DNA of 59,911 nucleotides from Pseudomonadota bacterium (GTDB lineage Bacteria; Pseudomonadota; Alphaproteobacteria; Sphingomonadales; Sphingomonadaceae): positions 1-59,911 of the forward strand of contig JAEZQR010000221.1 of NCBI GenBank assembly GCA_023413015.1, in the 5' to 3' direction. The number at the start of each line of letters is the position of its first letter. The first letter of the stretch is position 1. Of this stretch, positions 51,388 through 59,907 are shown in pieces. The position numbers and the translations under genes are program-made. The notes under the pieces were generated by a model. The model saw nothing but the letters and a program-made list of their open reading frames with translations, had not been told where the DNA came from and ran no database searches.

Positions 51388-52818
51388 TCGCTCGAACTCG
51401 TCGTAGCGCCGATTGGCGAGGCGGGCGTTGTCGGTCCGCGCCAGCTTGTTTCGCAGCCTCCGCAAGTCCAGCAGATCGTCGTGGAGGCGCATCGAGGCAT
51501 CGTAGGCGCGCTCCTTGGCCGCCTGGCTCAGGCGCCGGCTACCGTAGCTGCGGCTGACCGCCGAACGCAGGCGGTCATAGTCGCCGAACAGGTCCCGCAA
51601 CCGCCGGTCCGCCCGCGCCAGCAACATGCGCGGCGTCGCCCCTTCCAGGCCCGGCGCTGGTTCCTCGATCGGCCGCGCCGATGGTTGCCGCTCGACCTCG
51701 GCGGTCCCGACCGGCGCAGGCGGCGGTGCCTTCGCCGCTGGCTTGGTAGCTGACGACTTCGAGACCGTCGGCTTCACCGCCGGTGCGGGGGCCGGCGCCA
51801 CGGCAATCCCTTCCGGGATCGACGGCTTGCTTGCGGTTGGCGGTTCAACGGTCGTGGGTGTCGGCTGCGCCGGCAGAACCTCCGGGCGCGATGCCTCTGG
51901 GGCCAGCGGGGCCGGTATCTTGGCGACAGGCACGGATGCAGGCGCCGGTGGTGGCGCGGGCCGCTCGGCGAGCAGCGCGATCCCGCCCGCCAGGGCTACG
52001 CCCGCTGCGACGGCCGCATAGCGCCCCCACCGACGGGTGGGTGCCACCGGCGGCGCGACCGCGACGGCAACCGGGGCCGGCGGGGGCGCTGCTTTAGGCG
52101 GTGCTGCTTCGGGCTCGGGCGCGTCAGTCCGCTCGACGACCGGCAGGTCGTAGGCGGCGACGCCGTCGACCGTGGCGATGGTGAACAGCGGCCCGCGCCG
52201 GATTTCGGGCCGGGCCGGCACGTAGAACTGCGCCTCGAGGTGGAGCGGGAAGGAAGGGGCGGCCGCCGGTGCCGACAGGCGTGATACCGTGGCACCCGGC
52301 GGTGCCGGGAACATCGCCAGCCACGCCGCGAGCGTCTGCGGCCGGCGCTGCGGCGCGATCGTCATCGCCGCATCGACCGCGCGCAGGAAATCCGGATCGA
52401 AACCCGCTGGTGCCAACGCCTCGAGCGTCGCGTCGCCCTTCCGCAACAGCACCTCGGCCGGCGGCGCGCCGGTCACCGCATGCCACAGCACCGCGCCCAG
52501 CGAATAGACGTCGGTCCATGGCCCCTGGGGATGCACCGGCACGTAGAGCTCGACCGGGGCATAGGGCTTCTCGCGCACCGGATCGGGCGTCGTATCGCGC
52601 CCGAAGCCGGCCAGGCTCACCTCGCCCGCCGCATCGAACAGAATGTCGGCCGGCGTGATCGTGCCGTGGATCCGTCCCCGGCGGTGAGCCTCGTCCAGTT
52701 CCTCGATCAGCTGCCGCAGCAGGTTCACGAGCTGCGCCTGTCCGAACCGCTCGCCGCCCTCCAGCCGCGACAGCAGGCTCTCTGGCGCCGCAGCGTCCCT
52801 GACCAGCGCTCGTCCCAT
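51337..52818 (-). CDS. Degenerate kinase-like membrane protein lacking an N-lobe
   Basis: A 493-residue protein. Residues about 1-185 match only the C-lobe of a Ser/Thr protein kinase: HGTITPADIL (51-60) stands where HRDLKPxNIL should be and GFG (71-73) replaces DFG, so the catalytic Asp, the Lys and the metal-binding Asp are gone, while DVYSLGAVLWHAVTG (the alpha-F region) is well kept. The nucleotide-binding N-lobe is missing. A membrane segment YAAVAAGVALAGGIALLA follows near residue 270, then a Pro/Ala/Lys-rich linker and a C-terminal helical domain (about 410-493) rich in Arg. It may be a pseudokinase scaffold across the inner membrane. The only plausible start is 52818 because upstream lies the divergent acyl-CoA dehydrogenase. 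Confidence 0.78.
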   Translation of the reverse strand: MGRALVRDAAAPESLLSRLEGGERFGQAQLVNLLRQLIEELDEAHRRGRIHGTITPADILFDAAGEVSLAGFGRDTTPDPVREKPYAPVELYVPVHPQGPWTDVYSLGAVLWHAVTGAPPAEVLLRKGDATLEALAPAGFDPDFLRAVDAAMTIAPQRRPQTLAAWLAMFPAPPGATVSRLSAPAAAPSFPLHLEAQFYVPARPEIRRGPLFTIATVDGVAAYDLPVVERTDAPEPEAAPPKAAPPPAPVAVAVAPPVAPTRRWGRYAAVAAGVALAGGIALLAERPAPPPAPASVPVAKIPAPLAPEASRPEVLPAQPTPTTVEPPTASKPSIPEGIAVAPAPAPAVKPTVSKSSATKPAAKAPPPAPVGTAEVERQPSARPIEEPAPGLEGATPRMLLARADRRLRDLFGDYDRLRSAVSRSYGSRRLSQAAKERAYDASMRLHDDLLDLRRLRNKLARTDNARLANRRYDEFERSAARIDARMADVRRSI

Positions 52819-52884
52819 GCGCGCAACCCCTAGCCCAATGCCGGACGCTTCCCGCACACCCGGCCCTTCGTCTATACGCGCGGC

Positions 52885-54036
52885 ATGACCATCCAGTTCG
52901 ACCTCACCGACGACCAGCGCGCGATCCAGGAAATGGCGCAGCGCTTCACCGCCGACGCGATCACCCCGCATGCCGCCGAATGGGACGAGAAGCACATCTT
53001 CCCGCGCGACACGATCAAGGCCGCCGCCGAGCTCGGCTTCGGTTCGATCTACGTGTCGGAAGCCTCCGGCGGCATCGGCCTCGGGCGCCTCGAGTCGGCG
53101 CTCATCATGGAGGCGATGGCCTACGGCTGCCCGTCGACTAGCGCCTTCATCTCGATCCACAACATGGCGAGCTGGATGATCGACTGCTTCGGGGGCGAGA
53201 CGGTCAAGGCGAAGTATCTGCCGAGCCTCGTCACGATGGATAAGATCGCCAGCTACTGCCTCACCGAGCCCGGCTCGGGCTCGGACGCAGCGGCGCTCAA
53301 GACCCGCGCGGTGCGCGACGGCGACCATTATGTCGTCTCGGGCTCCAAGGCGTTCATCTCGGGCGGCGGCGCGAACGAGGTCTACGTCACCATGGTCCGC
53401 ACCGGCGCGGAAGGTCCCAAGGGCATCTCTTGCCTCGTCATCGAGAAGGACATGCCCGGCGTCAGCTTCGGCGCGCAGGAGAAGAAGATGGGCTGGCACT
53501 CGCAGCCCACCGCACAGGTCAACTTCGACGAGGTGCGCGTGCCGGTCGAGAACCTCGTCGGCAACGAGGGCGACGGCTTCAAGATCGCGATGGCCGGCCT
53601 CGACGGCGGCCGCCTCAACATCGGCGCCTGCAGCTTGGGCGGCGCACAGCGCGCGCTCGACGAGGCGATTTCCTACACGCGGGGCCGCACCCAGTTCGGC
53701 AAGGCCATCGTCGATTTCCAGAATACGCAGTTCAAGCTCGCCGACATGGAGACCGAGCTTCAGGCCGCGCGCATCCTGCTCTACACCGCCGCCGCCAAGG
53801 TGACGGCGGGCGCGCCCGACAAGACCAAGTTCTCGGCGATGGCGAAGCGGCTGGCGACCGACACCGGCATGAGCGTGGTCGACCGCGCGCTCCAGATGTT
53901 CGGCGGCTACGGCTATCTGCAGGATTATCCGGTCGAGAAGCTGTACCGCGACCTGCGCGTCCACCAGATCCTCGAGGGCACCAACGAGATCATGCGCGTC
54001 GTGATCGCGCGCGAGATGCTGAGGGCGGCCAACTGA
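52885..54036 (+). CDS. Isobutyryl-CoA dehydrogenase-like acyl-CoA dehydrogenase
   Basis: A 383-residue dehydrogenase. ASYCLTEPGSGSDAAALKTR, AFISGGGANEVYV, FGGYGYLQDYPVEKLYRDLR and the catalytic-Glu segment ILEGTNEIMRVVIAREML fit the branched-chain group acting on isobutyryl-CoA in valine breakdown. mmsA, which works three steps later in the same pathway, is 2.3 kb upstream. The other enzymes (enoyl-CoA hydratase, hydroxyisobutyryl-CoA hydrolase, mmsB) are not here. The next gene starts within its stop codon. Confidence 0.9.
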   Translation: MTIQFDLTDDQRAIQEMAQRFTADAITPHAAEWDEKHIFPRDTIKAAAELGFGSIYVSEASGGIGLGRLESALIMEAMAYGCPSTSAFISIHNMASWMIDCFGGETVKAKYLPSLVTMDKIASYCLTEPGSGSDAAALKTRAVRDGDHYVVSGSKAFISGGGANEVYVTMVRTGAEGPKGISCLVIEKDMPGVSFGAQEKKMGWHSQPTAQVNFDEVRVPVENLVGNEGDGFKIAMAGLDGGRLNIGACSLGGAQRALDEAISYTRGRTQFGKAIVDFQNTQFKLADMETELQAARILLYTAAAKVTAGAPDKTKFSAMAKRLATDTGMSVVDRALQMFGGYGYLQDYPVEKLYRDLRVHQILEGTNEIMRVVIAREMLRAAN

Positions 54037-54365
54037 GCCCGCTCCTTGCCCTCGCTGCCCTGAACGGCCTGCTCGCCGTCGCGATCGGCGCGTTCGGCGC
54101 GCACGCGATCGCCGATCCGCAGGCCAAGGCCTGGATCAGCACGGGTGCGACTTACGGCTTGGCCCATGCCGCCGCTGCGCTGGCCGTCGTCGACCGCTCG
54201 CCGACTGCGGCCTGGGCCATGACGCTCGGCGCGCTGATCTTCGCCGCCTCGCTCTACCTGATCGCGCTCACCGGCCAGCGCTGGCTCGGTGCGGTCGCGC
54301 CGGTGGGCGGCGTGCTGATGATCGCCGGCTGGGCTGTCCTACTCTGGACCGCGTTCAGGTCCTAG
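54033..54365 (+). CDS. DUF423 membrane protein with an apparent CTG start
   Basis: A 110-residue protein of four helices, with LLAVAIGAFGAHAI at the N-terminus, the DUF423 hallmark, and GGVLMIAGWAVLLWTAF at the end. No ATG, GTG or TTG stands in frame before the homology begins. The only sensible start is CTG at 54033, which overlaps the dehydrogenase stop (CTGA) and has GAGGG 7 nt upstream. A sequencing error or translational coupling could also explain this. Its stop shares CTAG with the convergent aldolase-like gene. Confidence 0.82.
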   Translation: MSPLLALAALNGLLAVAIGAFGAHAIADPQAKAWISTGATYGLAHAAAALAVVDRSPTAAWAMTLGALIFAASLYLIALTGQRWLGAVAPVGGVLMIAGWAVLLWTAFRS

Positions 54366-55141
54366 TCGCGGTAGCTCGGATCGATCCGGTCGAGCTTGCG
54401 GAGCAGCGCCGGCCACGCGAGCATACGGCTGACCAACTGCATGCCCTGCCCTGACGACTGGTCCTTCACCTTCTCGGGCGTGCCCTGCGGCGGGTTGTTG
54501 AGATGCTCGCGGCCCGCCGCCAGCATGTATACCTGCGCCTCGCACGCACGCTCGAGGAAATAGAGGCGCACGAACGCATCGGCCACCGTCTCGCCGACGG
54601 TCAGCGTGCCGTGGTTCCTGAGGATCATCGCGTTCTTGCTGCCCAGGTCCTGCACCAGCCGCTCGCGCTCCTCGAGGTCGGTCGCGATGCCCTCATAGTC
54701 GTGATAGGCGACGTCGTGGCTCGCGATCATCGCGGTCTGCGTGTGCGGCAGCAGCCCGAACTCCATCGCGCTCACCGCCTGCCCGTGCGGCGTGTGCAGG
54801 TGCATCACCGCATGCGCGTCGTCGCGCGCCATGTGGATCGCCGAATGGATGGTGAAGCCCGCCGGGTTGGTCAGATACGGCGTCTCCATCACCGGGTTCC
54901 CATTGATGTCGATCTTCACCAGCGATGACGCAGTAATCTCCTCGAACATCAAATTGTACGGGTTGATCAGGAAGTGGTGCTCGGGGCCCGGCACGCGTAC
55001 TGACAAGTGCGTGAAGATCAGATCGTCCCAGCCGTAATGCGCGACCAGCCGGTAGGCAGCAGCGAGGTCGACGCGGAGCTTCCACTCCTCTTCCGATACG
55101 GTCTCGCGAACGTTCGACGTGCTCTTGAGGGCGGTGGCCAT
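54362..55141 (-). CDS. Class II aldolase/adducin family protein
   Basis: A 259-residue protein of the class II aldolase fold. Zinc-binding motifs are HLHTPHGQAVSAM (H-x-H) and the later LRNHGTLTVG histidine, with the nearby LIFTHLSVRVPG entry motif. The family includes fuculose- and rhamnulose-phosphate aldolases and decarboxylases of uncertain function. The start at 55141 follows GGGAG. No sugar kinase or isomerase is next to it. Convergent with DUF423 through a shared CTAG. Confidence 0.88.
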   Translation of the reverse strand: MATALKSTSNVRETVSEEEWKLRVDLAAAYRLVAHYGWDDLIFTHLSVRVPGPEHHFLINPYNLMFEEITASSLVKIDINGNPVMETPYLTNPAGFTIHSAIHMARDDAHAVMHLHTPHGQAVSAMEFGLLPHTQTAMIASHDVAYHDYEGIATDLEERERLVQDLGSKNAMILRNHGTLTVGETVADAFVRLYFLERACEAQVYMLAAGREHLNNPPQGTPEKVKDQSSGQGMQLVSRMLAWPALLRKLDRIDPSYRD

Positions 55142-55266
55142 GACGAAACTCCCAGGCTTTGATCCTTGCCCGCAATCTGCCTGACCGCCGCCCCCTTTGA
55201 AACTCTTCTTTCGGCAAGCGTCCGAGACGTTGGGCGGGTGCGTCGATAGCAGATGCAGGCGGAGTT

Positions 55267-55704
55267 TTACCCAGTTGCTGTGATTTGGCGTGCGATGATC
55301 GCCTGAGCCCATTCGCGTCCTGCGTCACCACCCCAAAGGAGCCAGGCGATGTTTGCGGGGCTGCGTTCGTTGGCAAGACGAGCATTGCGCTCACGCTCGC
55401 CATCGTGCCGTGCGAAGAACGCCTTCATCCGCTTGAGGTCGGTAAGCGTCACCTCCTCACCAGCCGACAGCTGCTCGCCCCGCGCGACGCCCGACGAGAT
55501 GCCCTGCTTCCTCGCCTGCTCGCGGTCGAGGCCGCCCCGGCCGGTGATCCCGCGGAGCTCGAGCCCGCGGCGAGCCGCCTCGCGAACCGCGGCCGGTGGC
55601 GTGAATCGAGGCTCAGCCGCCTCATCGACAAGCGGAAGGCCCAATTCCTTCAAGACCGTGTTGATGCTCAAGGCCGCCTCATATCGCGCCGACGCTCTGG
55701 ACAT
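55267..55704 (-). CDS. Phage-type domain protein (isolated)
   Basis: A 145-residue protein. The C-terminal two-thirds contain AAVREAARRGLELRG, SSGVARGEQLSAGEEVTLTD, LKRMKAFFARHDGE and SPANIAWLLWGGDAGREWAQ. This pattern is common in phage structural or prohead-protease-associated proteins (A-x-R-x-G-L-E-L-R...WDLWGGDAGR-W). The N-terminal 40 residues are distinct. No other phage gene is near, so it may be a phage remnant that stayed in use, or a host gene. Function unknown. Confidence 0.75.
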   Translation of the reverse strand: MSRASARYEAALSINTVLKELGLPLVDEAAEPRFTPPAAVREAARRGLELRGITGRGGLDREQARKQGISSGVARGEQLSAGEEVTLTDLKRMKAFFARHDGERERNARLANERSPANIAWLLWGGDAGREWAQAIIARQITATG

Positions 55705-55816
55705 CGTCGACCGCCTGCGGCGCGACCTCTAGCATGCAACCGGACGCCGTTTCCACGCAGGACGAGCGCACGGTGCCGTACCGTCTCGGATCGACATCCG
55801 CCGGCTGCGGCAGGCC

Positions 55817-56089
55817 TTATTCTGCGGTGGTGGGGTCGATCGTGGCCCGCACCCGGGCGATGCTGTTGGCCGGGAAGCCCGCGGTCTCGGCGTGCTGCCG
55901 GATCAGCTCCTCGCTCGGCGCGCGGTAGATGCAGTAGATCTTGTCGTCGGTGACGTAGCTGTGGACCCACTGGATCTCGGGTCCCAGATCGCGCAGCACG
56001 CTGCAAGAACCCTGACTCGCACCCTTGAGATCTTCGGCCCCGAGGCCGCCGACACCGGGCATGTTACGTTCGATCACGAATTGCGGCAT
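55817..56089 (-). CDS. DUF4242 domain protein
   Basis: A 90-residue protein matching the DUF4242 (SCO4226 nickel-binding-like) family. PQFVIERNMPGVGGLGAE opens the protein and WVHSYVTDDKIYCIYRAPSE follows, then the Ala/Pro-rich end FPANSIARVRATIDP. Members bind metals or regulate, without a settled function. About 178 bases separate it from aroB; that stretch has only a small hairpin (TAGCA/TGCTA). Confidence 0.88.
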   Translation of the reverse strand: MPQFVIERNMPGVGGLGAEDLKGASQGSCSVLRDLGPEIQWVHSYVTDDKIYCIYRAPSEELIRQHAETAGFPANSIARVRATIDPTTAE

Positions 56090-56267
56090 GTGCCCTCTCC
56101 CTCATCAGCACCCCGCGCCGGCATCCTAGCAGAAATGCTACGCGCCGGTAACGAGCAAATCAGGCTGCACCGCTTTCCGACTTCCGGAGCGAACATGAGC
56201 CGGATGGCGAAGGCGCGGCACTGCCTGGGCGAGCGAGGCGCCCCTCGCATGCCCCGCCACCAACCCG

Positions 56268-57374
56268 CTAGCGCTCTGCCAAGACCTCGCCGAGGAAGGC
56301 TTCGACGCGGTCGAGGCCGACCTCCTTCGTGACGAAGGCCTGCCCGATGCCGCGCGCCAGGATCAACGCCAGACGACCGCCCTGCATCTTCTTGTCCTGG
56401 CCCATGTGCCCGACGAGCGTGGCCGCATCGGTTCCGAGATCGATTTGATTGGGGTGCGCCGGCAAGCCGGCGCGCCGCATGTGCGCCATGACCCGTTCCG
56501 CGTCGTCCTGAGGGCATAGTCCCAGCTCGGCCGAGAAGCGGTAGGCGAGCGCCATGCCGATCGCCACCGCCTCGCCGTGTAGCAGCTTGTCGGAGAAGCC
56601 GGCCTGTGCTTCGAGCGCGTGGCCGAAGGTATGGCCGAGATTGAGGAGCGCGCGCGCGCCGCTCGTCTCGCGCTCGTCGGCAGCCACGACGGCGGCCTTG
56701 ACGCGCACTGCGGTCTCGATCGCCTGCTCGAGGACGGCAGGTTCGCGCGCCAGCACCTTGTCGACATGGCTGTCGCACCAGTCGAAGAAGCCGGCATCGC
56801 CGATCAGGCCGATCTTGACCACCTCGGCATAGCCGGCGCGCAGCTCCCGCTCGGCCAGCGTCTCAAGCACCTGTGGATCGACCAGCACCATCGCTGGTTG
56901 ATGGAACGCGCCGACGAGATTCTTGCCGGCGCGCGCATCGATCGCCGTCTTGCCGCCGACCGAGGAGTCGACCTGGGACAGAAGCGTCGTCGGCACCTGC
57001 ACGAAACCGCAACCACGGCGCAGGATCGCAGCGGCAAAGCCGGTCAGGTCACCGATCACGCCGCCGCCCAGGGCCACGACATGGTCACCGCGCTCGACGC
57101 CCAGCTCGAGCAGGCGTTCGGTGACGAACTCCAGGTAACGCCACGACTTGGTCGCCTCGCCCGGCGGCAGAACGACCGCTTCCACCCGCCGTCCCGCGGC
57201 CTCGAGCGAGGCCTGGAGACGCGGCAGGTGCAGTTTCGCCACCGTCTCGTCGCTCACCACGGCGATCGTCTCGCGACCGCCGAGCGGGGCGATCAACGCG
57301 CCGGCGCGTTCGAGCGCGCCGCTTTCGATATGAATTGGATAGCTCCGCTCGGCGAGCTCGACGGTCAGTTGCAT
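56268..57374 (-). CDS. aroB: 3-dehydroquinate synthase
   Basis: A 368-residue NAD- and metal-dependent enzyme that makes 3-dehydroquinate from DAHP, second step of the shikimate pathway. GDHVVALGGGVIGDLTGFAA, VQVPTTLLSQVDSSVGGKT, LRAGYAEVVKIGLIGD and LNLGHTFGHALE (zinc histidines) are all present. It overlaps the 3' end of aroK by ten bases and is co-transcribed with it. Confidence 0.97.
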   Translation of the reverse strand: MQLTVELAERSYPIHIESGALERAGALIAPLGGRETIAVVSDETVAKLHLPRLQASLEAAGRRVEAVVLPPGEATKSWRYLEFVTERLLELGVERGDHVVALGGGVIGDLTGFAAAILRRGCGFVQVPTTLLSQVDSSVGGKTAIDARAGKNLVGAFHQPAMVLVDPQVLETLAERELRAGYAEVVKIGLIGDAGFFDWCDSHVDKVLAREPAVLEQAIETAVRVKAAVVAADERETSGARALLNLGHTFGHALEAQAGFSDKLLHGEAVAIGMALAYRFSAELGLCPQDDAERVMAHMRRAGLPAHPNQIDLGTDAATLVGHMGQDKKMQGGRLALILARGIGQAFVTKEVGLDRVEAFLGEVLAER

Positions 57375-57931
57375 ACCGGGCTCATATTCGGCTGAGCGAG
57401 CGCAGCCAAGATCGCCCGTACCGTTGCCTCGTGCGGCGCGGGCCGGCTCTCGATGTGGATCGGCGCCTGCGCGTAGATCGGGTTGCGCTTGGCAGCGAGT
57501 TCGGTCAGCACGTCGCGCGGGTTGCGGTCGCGCAGCAGCGGGCGATGACTGCGCCGCCCCGTCCGCTCGACGAGCGTATCGATGTCGGCATCCAGCCACA
57601 CCGCGATGGCGCGTGCGAGGATGAGTTCGCGCGTCTCGTCGTTGATGAAGGCGCCGCCGCCGGTAGCGATCACCTTCGGCGATCCATCGATCAGCCGCGC
57701 GATCACCCGCCGTTCGCCGTCGCGGAAATAGGGCTCGCCATAACGTGAGAAGATTTCCGCGATGCTCAACCCCGCCGCCCGTTCGATCTCGGTATCGGCA
57801 TCGACGAACGGCAGGTCGAGGCGCTGAGCGAGACGGCGGCCGACGGTGGACTTGCCCACGCCCATCAGCCCGACCAGCACTAGCGGCCGGTCGATCTTAG
57901 GCATGCGGCCATCTTTGACATCGCGCTCCAT
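57365..57931 (-). CDS. aroK: Shikimate kinase
   Basis: A 188-residue kinase phosphorylating shikimate. Walker A is GLMGVGKS (residues 21-28), then FVDADTEIE with the metal-binding Asp, FRDGERRVI and IATGGGAF for shikimate, and RPLLRDRNP in the lid. The start at 57931 is provisional; ATG at 57904 gives 179 residues, equally normal. It precedes aroB, the usual alphaproteobacterial order, and overlaps its start by ten bases. Confidence 0.95.
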   Translation of the reverse strand: MERDVKDGRMPKIDRPLVLVGLMGVGKSTVGRRLAQRLDLPFVDADTEIERAAGLSIAEIFSRYGEPYFRDGERRVIARLIDGSPKVIATGGGAFINDETRELILARAIAVWLDADIDTLVERTGRRSHRPLLRDRNPRDVLTELAAKRNPIYAQAPIHIESRPAPHEATVRAILAALAQPNMSPVCN

Positions 57932-58001
57932 CGAACCACCCGCTATACACCGCCGGGGCGCCCGGCCAAATCGGGTGTGTTCGCGTAAAAGGTGGGGGTC
58001 A

Positions 58002-58142
58002 ATGGGACGACTGCTGCTCTGGGTTTTTCTGCTCGCACTCATCGTCGTCGTGGGCGGTTCGATCTACCTCATGTTCGCCGAACCGAAGGTCGAGACGCAG
58101 CGTATCGAGAAGGCCGTGCCGAATGAGAAGCTGGGCGTCTAG
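58002..58142 (+). CDS. Small single-helix membrane protein
   Basis: A 46-residue protein: helix LLLWVFLLALIVVVGGSIYL followed by a polar tail ending KAVPNEKLGV. The ribosome site GGTGGGGG lies a few bases upstream. It overlaps the next gene by 20 bases, a sign of coupling. Short partner proteins of this kind often regulate or stabilise membrane complexes, but nothing here says which. Confidence 0.72.
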   Translation: MGRLLLWVFLLALIVVVGGSIYLMFAEPKVETQRIEKAVPNEKLGV

Positions 58143-59907
58143 AACCGCGCTTGCGGTCGCCCTTGCTGCCGTCGTCGCGCTCCCGGTCATCGGCCAAGAA
58201 GCGCCGAAATCGATCCTGCCCGAAGGCTTCGGCGACGAACCGCCTCCCGTGGTGGCGCCCGCCGCACCGCTCCCCGGCGCCGATGTGACGCCGGCTACGC
58301 CCGCCGCACCGGCGGCCGACGGCCAGATCATCCAGCCCGGGACCAGCGGCATCCCGGCCCCGGTCGTTGCGGTCGATCCGCTGCTCACGGCCCCTAAGTC
58401 GCGCAACATCGACTTCGTCGGCTGGCTGTCGCCACAGGCGGGCGGCTATGGACCGAACACGTTCAACGGTTCGAACGGCCAGTTCCTGCAGGCTCTGCTG
58501 CGCCGCATCGACGCTCCGCTCGCCTCGCGCTGGGCGCATATCGTGCTGCGCCGCGCGCTGCTTTCCGAAGTGCCGACGCCGAACGGCGCCCGCCCGGCCG
58601 ACTGGGTGGCCGAGCGCGCCTGGATGCTCGTGCGAATGGGCGAGGTCGATGGCGCCAAGCAGTTGGTCCGTGCCGTGCCGCTCGACCGCTACACGCCGCG
58701 CCTCTACGCCGTCGCCGCGCAAGTCCATCTGGCGGCAGGCGACGCACTCGGGCTCTGCGCACTGGGGCCCACAGCCGTCACGCTCTCGCGCGAGCCCTTG
58801 TGGCGGTTGGTCAACGGCCTGTGCGCCGCGCTCGAAGGCGACGACCTGACCTCGACCTCCACCTTCGATGCACTGCGCGATCGCGAGGCGGCCGACCCCT
58901 TCGACATCGGGCTGGCAGAGCGCATCGCCACCGCCGCCTCCGGAACGGGGCGCGCTGCCAACGTCGAATGGGGCGACATCGAGCGGCTGACCACCTACCG
59001 CTTCGGAATGGCAAGCGCCGGCGGCGTGTCGATCCCCGAGAATCTGATCGAGCGAGCGCGCCCGGTAATGCGCGCTTGGGTGCTGCGCAGCCCGAACTCG
59101 ACGCTCGAAAAGCGACTGAACGCCGTTCCCACCGCCGCCGCCCTCGGCGTCGCCTCGGCCGCGGAGATGGGACGCATTCATTCGGCCTACGCCGCCGAGA
59201 TGGACCCGTTCGCGTTCGATGCCTCGCCGAGTGGGCGGTTGCGCGCAGCCTTCGTCGCCCGCGATGCCGACGATCGGCTGGCTGCGATGCGCACGCTGTG
59301 GCGGCGCGGCGCCGACGAGCGCGAACGCTATGCCGCGAAGATTCTCACCGCGCCCGCGGCGGCTCGCCTGCGCGCGGACGGCGACTATGTCGAGGCCGCG
59401 CCCGATCTCGTCGCGAGTGCGCTGACCGCCGGCTATGTGAGCGCCGCGATGCGTTGGTGGCCCCTGGCGCAGGAGGAAGGCGGCGAGGTCCGCGACCGGG
59501 TCTGGTCGCTGCTGGTGCTCGCCGACGGCCGGGTGCCGGCGTCCGGCGATCTTTTCGACGACTGGTATGAGGGCGAGCAGAAGCGCGTCGGCCCCGAGCG
59601 TGCCAAGCGCCGCGCGCAACTCATGGCCGCCGCGCTGGCCGGTCTCGGCCGCGCCGGTGACTGGAACGACGTCCTCGACGATCTGGATGTCGGGCCGCTC
59701 GACAACGCCTGGTCGCGTCAACTCGGTGCCGCCGCAAATGCTGGGCGGGTGGGCGAGGTCGCCGCGCTGGCGGCGACAGGTCTCCAGGCGCCGTCCTGGG
59801 GCGGCGTGCCGCCGCAGCATCTGGCGAAAATCCTTGCCGCCTACCGCCGCGTCGGACGGGCGAACGAGGCGCGCATGATGGCAGTCGAGGCGCTGACGCG
59901 CAGCTGA
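58123..59907 (+). CDS. Exported protein of unknown function, helical-repeat-like
   Basis: A 594-residue protein with a signal peptide (ALAVALAAVVALPVIGQ), a Pro/Ala-rich low-complexity linker (about 40-95) and a largely helical remainder. Helices in the second half (VRMGEVDGAKQLVRAV, RVGEVAALAATGLQAP and RRVGRANEARMMAVEAL) have the spacing of TPR-like repeats, though no unit is canonical. It starts 20 bases inside the small membrane gene. I do not recognise a named family. The frame closes with TGATG, so the next gene overlaps it. Confidence 0.78.
   Translation: MRSWASRTALAVALAAVVALPVIGQEAPKSILPEGFGDEPPPVVAPAAPLPGADVTPATPAAPAADGQIIQPGTSGIPAPVVAVDPLLTAPKSRNIDFVGWLSPQAGGYGPNTFNGSNGQFLQALLRRIDAPLASRWAHIVLRRALLSEVPTPNGARPADWVAERAWMLVRMGEVDGAKQLVRAVPLDRYTPRLYAVAAQVHLAAGDALGLCALGPTAVTLSREPLWRLVNGLCAALEGDDLTSTSTFDALRDREAADPFDIGLAERIATAASGTGRAANVEWGDIERLTTYRFGMASAGGVSIPENLIERARPVMRAWVLRSPNSTLEKRLNAVPTAAALGVASAAEMGRIHSAYAAEMDPFAFDASPSGRLRAAFVARDADDRLAAMRTLWRRGADERERYAAKILTAPAAARLRADGDYVEAAPDLVASALTAGYVSAAMRWWPLAQEEGGEVRDRVWSLLVLADGRVPASGDLFDDWYEGEQKRVGPERAKRRAQLMAAALAGLGRAGDWNDVLDDLDVGPLDNAWSRQLGAAANAGRVGEVAALAATGLQAPSWGGVPPQHLAKILAAYRRVGRANEARMMAVEALTRS

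Noticed and set aside
52819..53964. Extension of the kinase-like gene upstream to supply the missing N-lobe
   Set aside because: The extra sequence is only the antisense of the acyl-CoA dehydrogenase and has no kinase N-lobe motif.
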